Origin: Heterobilharzia americana
Taxonomy: Eukaryota; Platyhelminthes; Trematoda; Strigeidida; Schistosomatidae
Direction: 5' to 3'
NCBI GenBank assembly: GCA_944470555.2
Contig: OX104128.1
Span: 43,321,920-43,385,919 of the forward strand
DNA: 64,000 nucleotides
This document shows positions 62,565 to 64,000 of this stretch, piece after piece; the first letter of the stretch is position 1, and every line of letters starts with the position of its first letter. The position numbers and the translations under genes are program-made. Under the pieces are notes generated by a model that did not search any database, was not told the DNA's origin, and worked only from the letters and a program-made list of their open reading frames with translations.

Positions 62565-62760
62565 ATTTCGAGTTGGTATTCATCATGGACTGACGTCAGT
62601 TGGAGTAACATTGGGAACCTGGGAGCACCGGGCAACTGTTTCGTCTCAGTATGGGACTCCTCAGCAGTGTGCACGCATGACTCCGCTAGTGTTCGATCCG
62701 AGGACCTCCAGGACCAGCACGTTACCACTGGGTCGGGATCCAACGGACCTTATTTCCAGC
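62565..62760 (-). mobile_element. tRNA-derived SINE, family 2
   Basis: Minus strand: A box GACCCAGTGGTAACGTGC, B box GGATCGAACACTAGC, then GGAGTCCCATACTGAGACG and the 3' body (CTCCAACTGACGTCAGTCC). On the plus strand the end reads GAGTTGGTATTCATCATGG. Confidence 0.75.
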
Positions 62761-62934
62761 TACTCTCACTTCATGACATATCGCGACTATCACCCGATAT
62801 CATCGTTGAGTATTTGTCCTCACGTCGACAAGGTTTGCCCCACAAGCCACGACTTCTCGTTGGAACTTCAGGAACCTCCTCTCGGAGCCAGTCACCAATG
62901 TGCACTAGATTAACTCATTTCGAAGGTTTGTGGA

Positions 62935-63035
62935 GATTTGTTGATTTCAAGTCGGTATTCATCATCGACTGACATGAGTTCGAGAAACATCGGCAACCTA
63001 GGAGCACTGGACAGCTGTTTTGTTTAAGTAGATGT
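62935..63035 (-). mobile_element. Truncated second copy of SINE family 2
   Basis: The plus strand AAGTCGGTATTCATCATCG, then CTGACATGAGTTCGAGAAAC and GACAGCTGTTTTGTTT, repeats 62571-62645 in the same orientation. The tRNA-like head is missing. Confidence 0.65.
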
Positions 63036-63039
63036 CGTC

Positions 63040-64000
63040 AGAAAAAGCACTTAATCATCTCATAGAAATAATTATACTTATTGTGAGTTTCTCATTCATA
63101 TTACTAAATCTTGTTTGAATCAAGCTTACATGCATATGTTGTAAGGGTGTTTGGTAAGAGTGAAAGGAATTCAAGTCTATCAGAAACTAGTCAGATTTCT
63201 CCTTTTTGTTGAAACTATGAAAATGTTGTAAGATTAGTTAACTTACTCGTGGACTGATAGTATCACAGAAATCTGTACATACTATTCAGATACCTGAATA
63301 TGATGCGAATTGGAAACTACAGTTACCATAATATCTGACAGTGATTTGAATGCATGTGATAGGAGCTTATAAATGACATTTATCACCTATGGCATACTTC
63401 TGAAAATGGCTTGATACCTACACTATTGAAACAAAAACCGAATGTAATTAAGCCATTTGTCTTTCAGCCAGAAGGACCAACTTTTATCATGAAGCAATTG
63501 TAGTCCTTTTCAAATCATTATATTTTCATCCCCATTGTCCATAAGGCGCACAAATTCATTTTATTTGTCCCGGGTTCGTGTTACACCGAGTGACGCTATA
63601 GGCCACCTTAGCGACATCTTGTTTAACTAATTAGGTTTCTTTATTTCTGCTGGGAGGATAGGTGTTTCATGAAATAGAGAAATCTAATTGACTATTTAAG
63701 CATTTGGTAGGGTGGGTTTTAGAACCATTTGTTACACCGACATTTATACAACAAGTGAAAATCTAAATCTTATCATAAGTGTATTGAACATTGATAAAAA
63801 TGGAAAATGCTTTTTACTGTTTCTGGTGATATAAATCACTATTTTACACATCAACGACAAAATTGTTCTGTAACGAGTTGATGAGTCGCAATAAACAGAA
63901 AATAAGACGAACTATAGGAAATCTTATATCCGATACTCCTGAAAAATTTACAACGTAGGCTTATTCACAGTTTTTTTAAACTCGTTTCATATAGGTAAGG
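63040..64000. other. AT-rich end of the window
   Basis: Holds the partner (63615-63690) of the short repeat at 49150. A GTAAGG at 63994 is donor-like but has no supporting exon. No gene recognised. Confidence 0.4.

Overview
The window looks like genomic DNA of a schistosome or close blood-fluke relative. The host background is AT-rich with no bacterial gene density. It carries degraded SR2-like RTE LINEs, CR1/Jockey-type LINEs, Penelope-like elements with a GIY-YIG endonuclease, and relics of the hammerhead-bearing Sm-alpha SINE. The one convincing host gene has two introns of exactly 37 bp, a size typical of schistosome micro-introns. All of this is read by eye; no database search was possible.

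Layout. From 1 to 28 kb the window is mostly AT-rich, gene-poor DNA with scattered relics: a possible coiled-coil exon (295-534), two Penelope-like C-terminal GIY-YIG fragments (2.8-3.3 kb and 7.7-8.1 kb), a gypsy LTR (6.2-6.5 kb), two Sm-alpha relics (11.4 and 12.6 kb), a candidate 82-nt exon (15.0 kb), several tRNA-derived SINEs (20-26 kb) and a Penelope-like RT half (26.0-27.6 kb). From 28 to 49 kb the DNA is richer in GC and is a graveyard of retroelements: an RTE-like LINE (28.0-30.3 kb, minus), two CR1-like fragments (35.9-36.8 and 39.6-40.8 kb, minus), a gypsy relic with RT, polypurine tract and LTR (40.8-41.95 kb), a solo LTR with a 4-bp target duplication (37.9-38.2 kb), and two CR1-like copies in tandem (43-49 kb) with another LTR between them. 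From 51.4 to 54.0 kb there is a near-perfect inverted repeat with ~565-bp arms. The arms are already-dead Penelope-like RT sequence and enclose an SR2-like fragment. From 54.7 to 55.8 kb lies a TREX-type 3'-5' DNA exonuclease gene with three intact catalytic motifs, a C-terminal membrane segment and two apparent single-base frameshifts. From 56.6 to 59.9 kb two SR2-like copies face each other, and the window ends in SINE-bearing AT-rich DNA.

The mobile elements are all decayed (stops, frameshifts, truncations), so the window encodes no working transposition system. The best candidates for follow-up are the TREX gene, the inverted repeat and the two isolated exon-like stretches. I found no tRNA or rRNA gene, CRISPR array or coherent multi-gene system.
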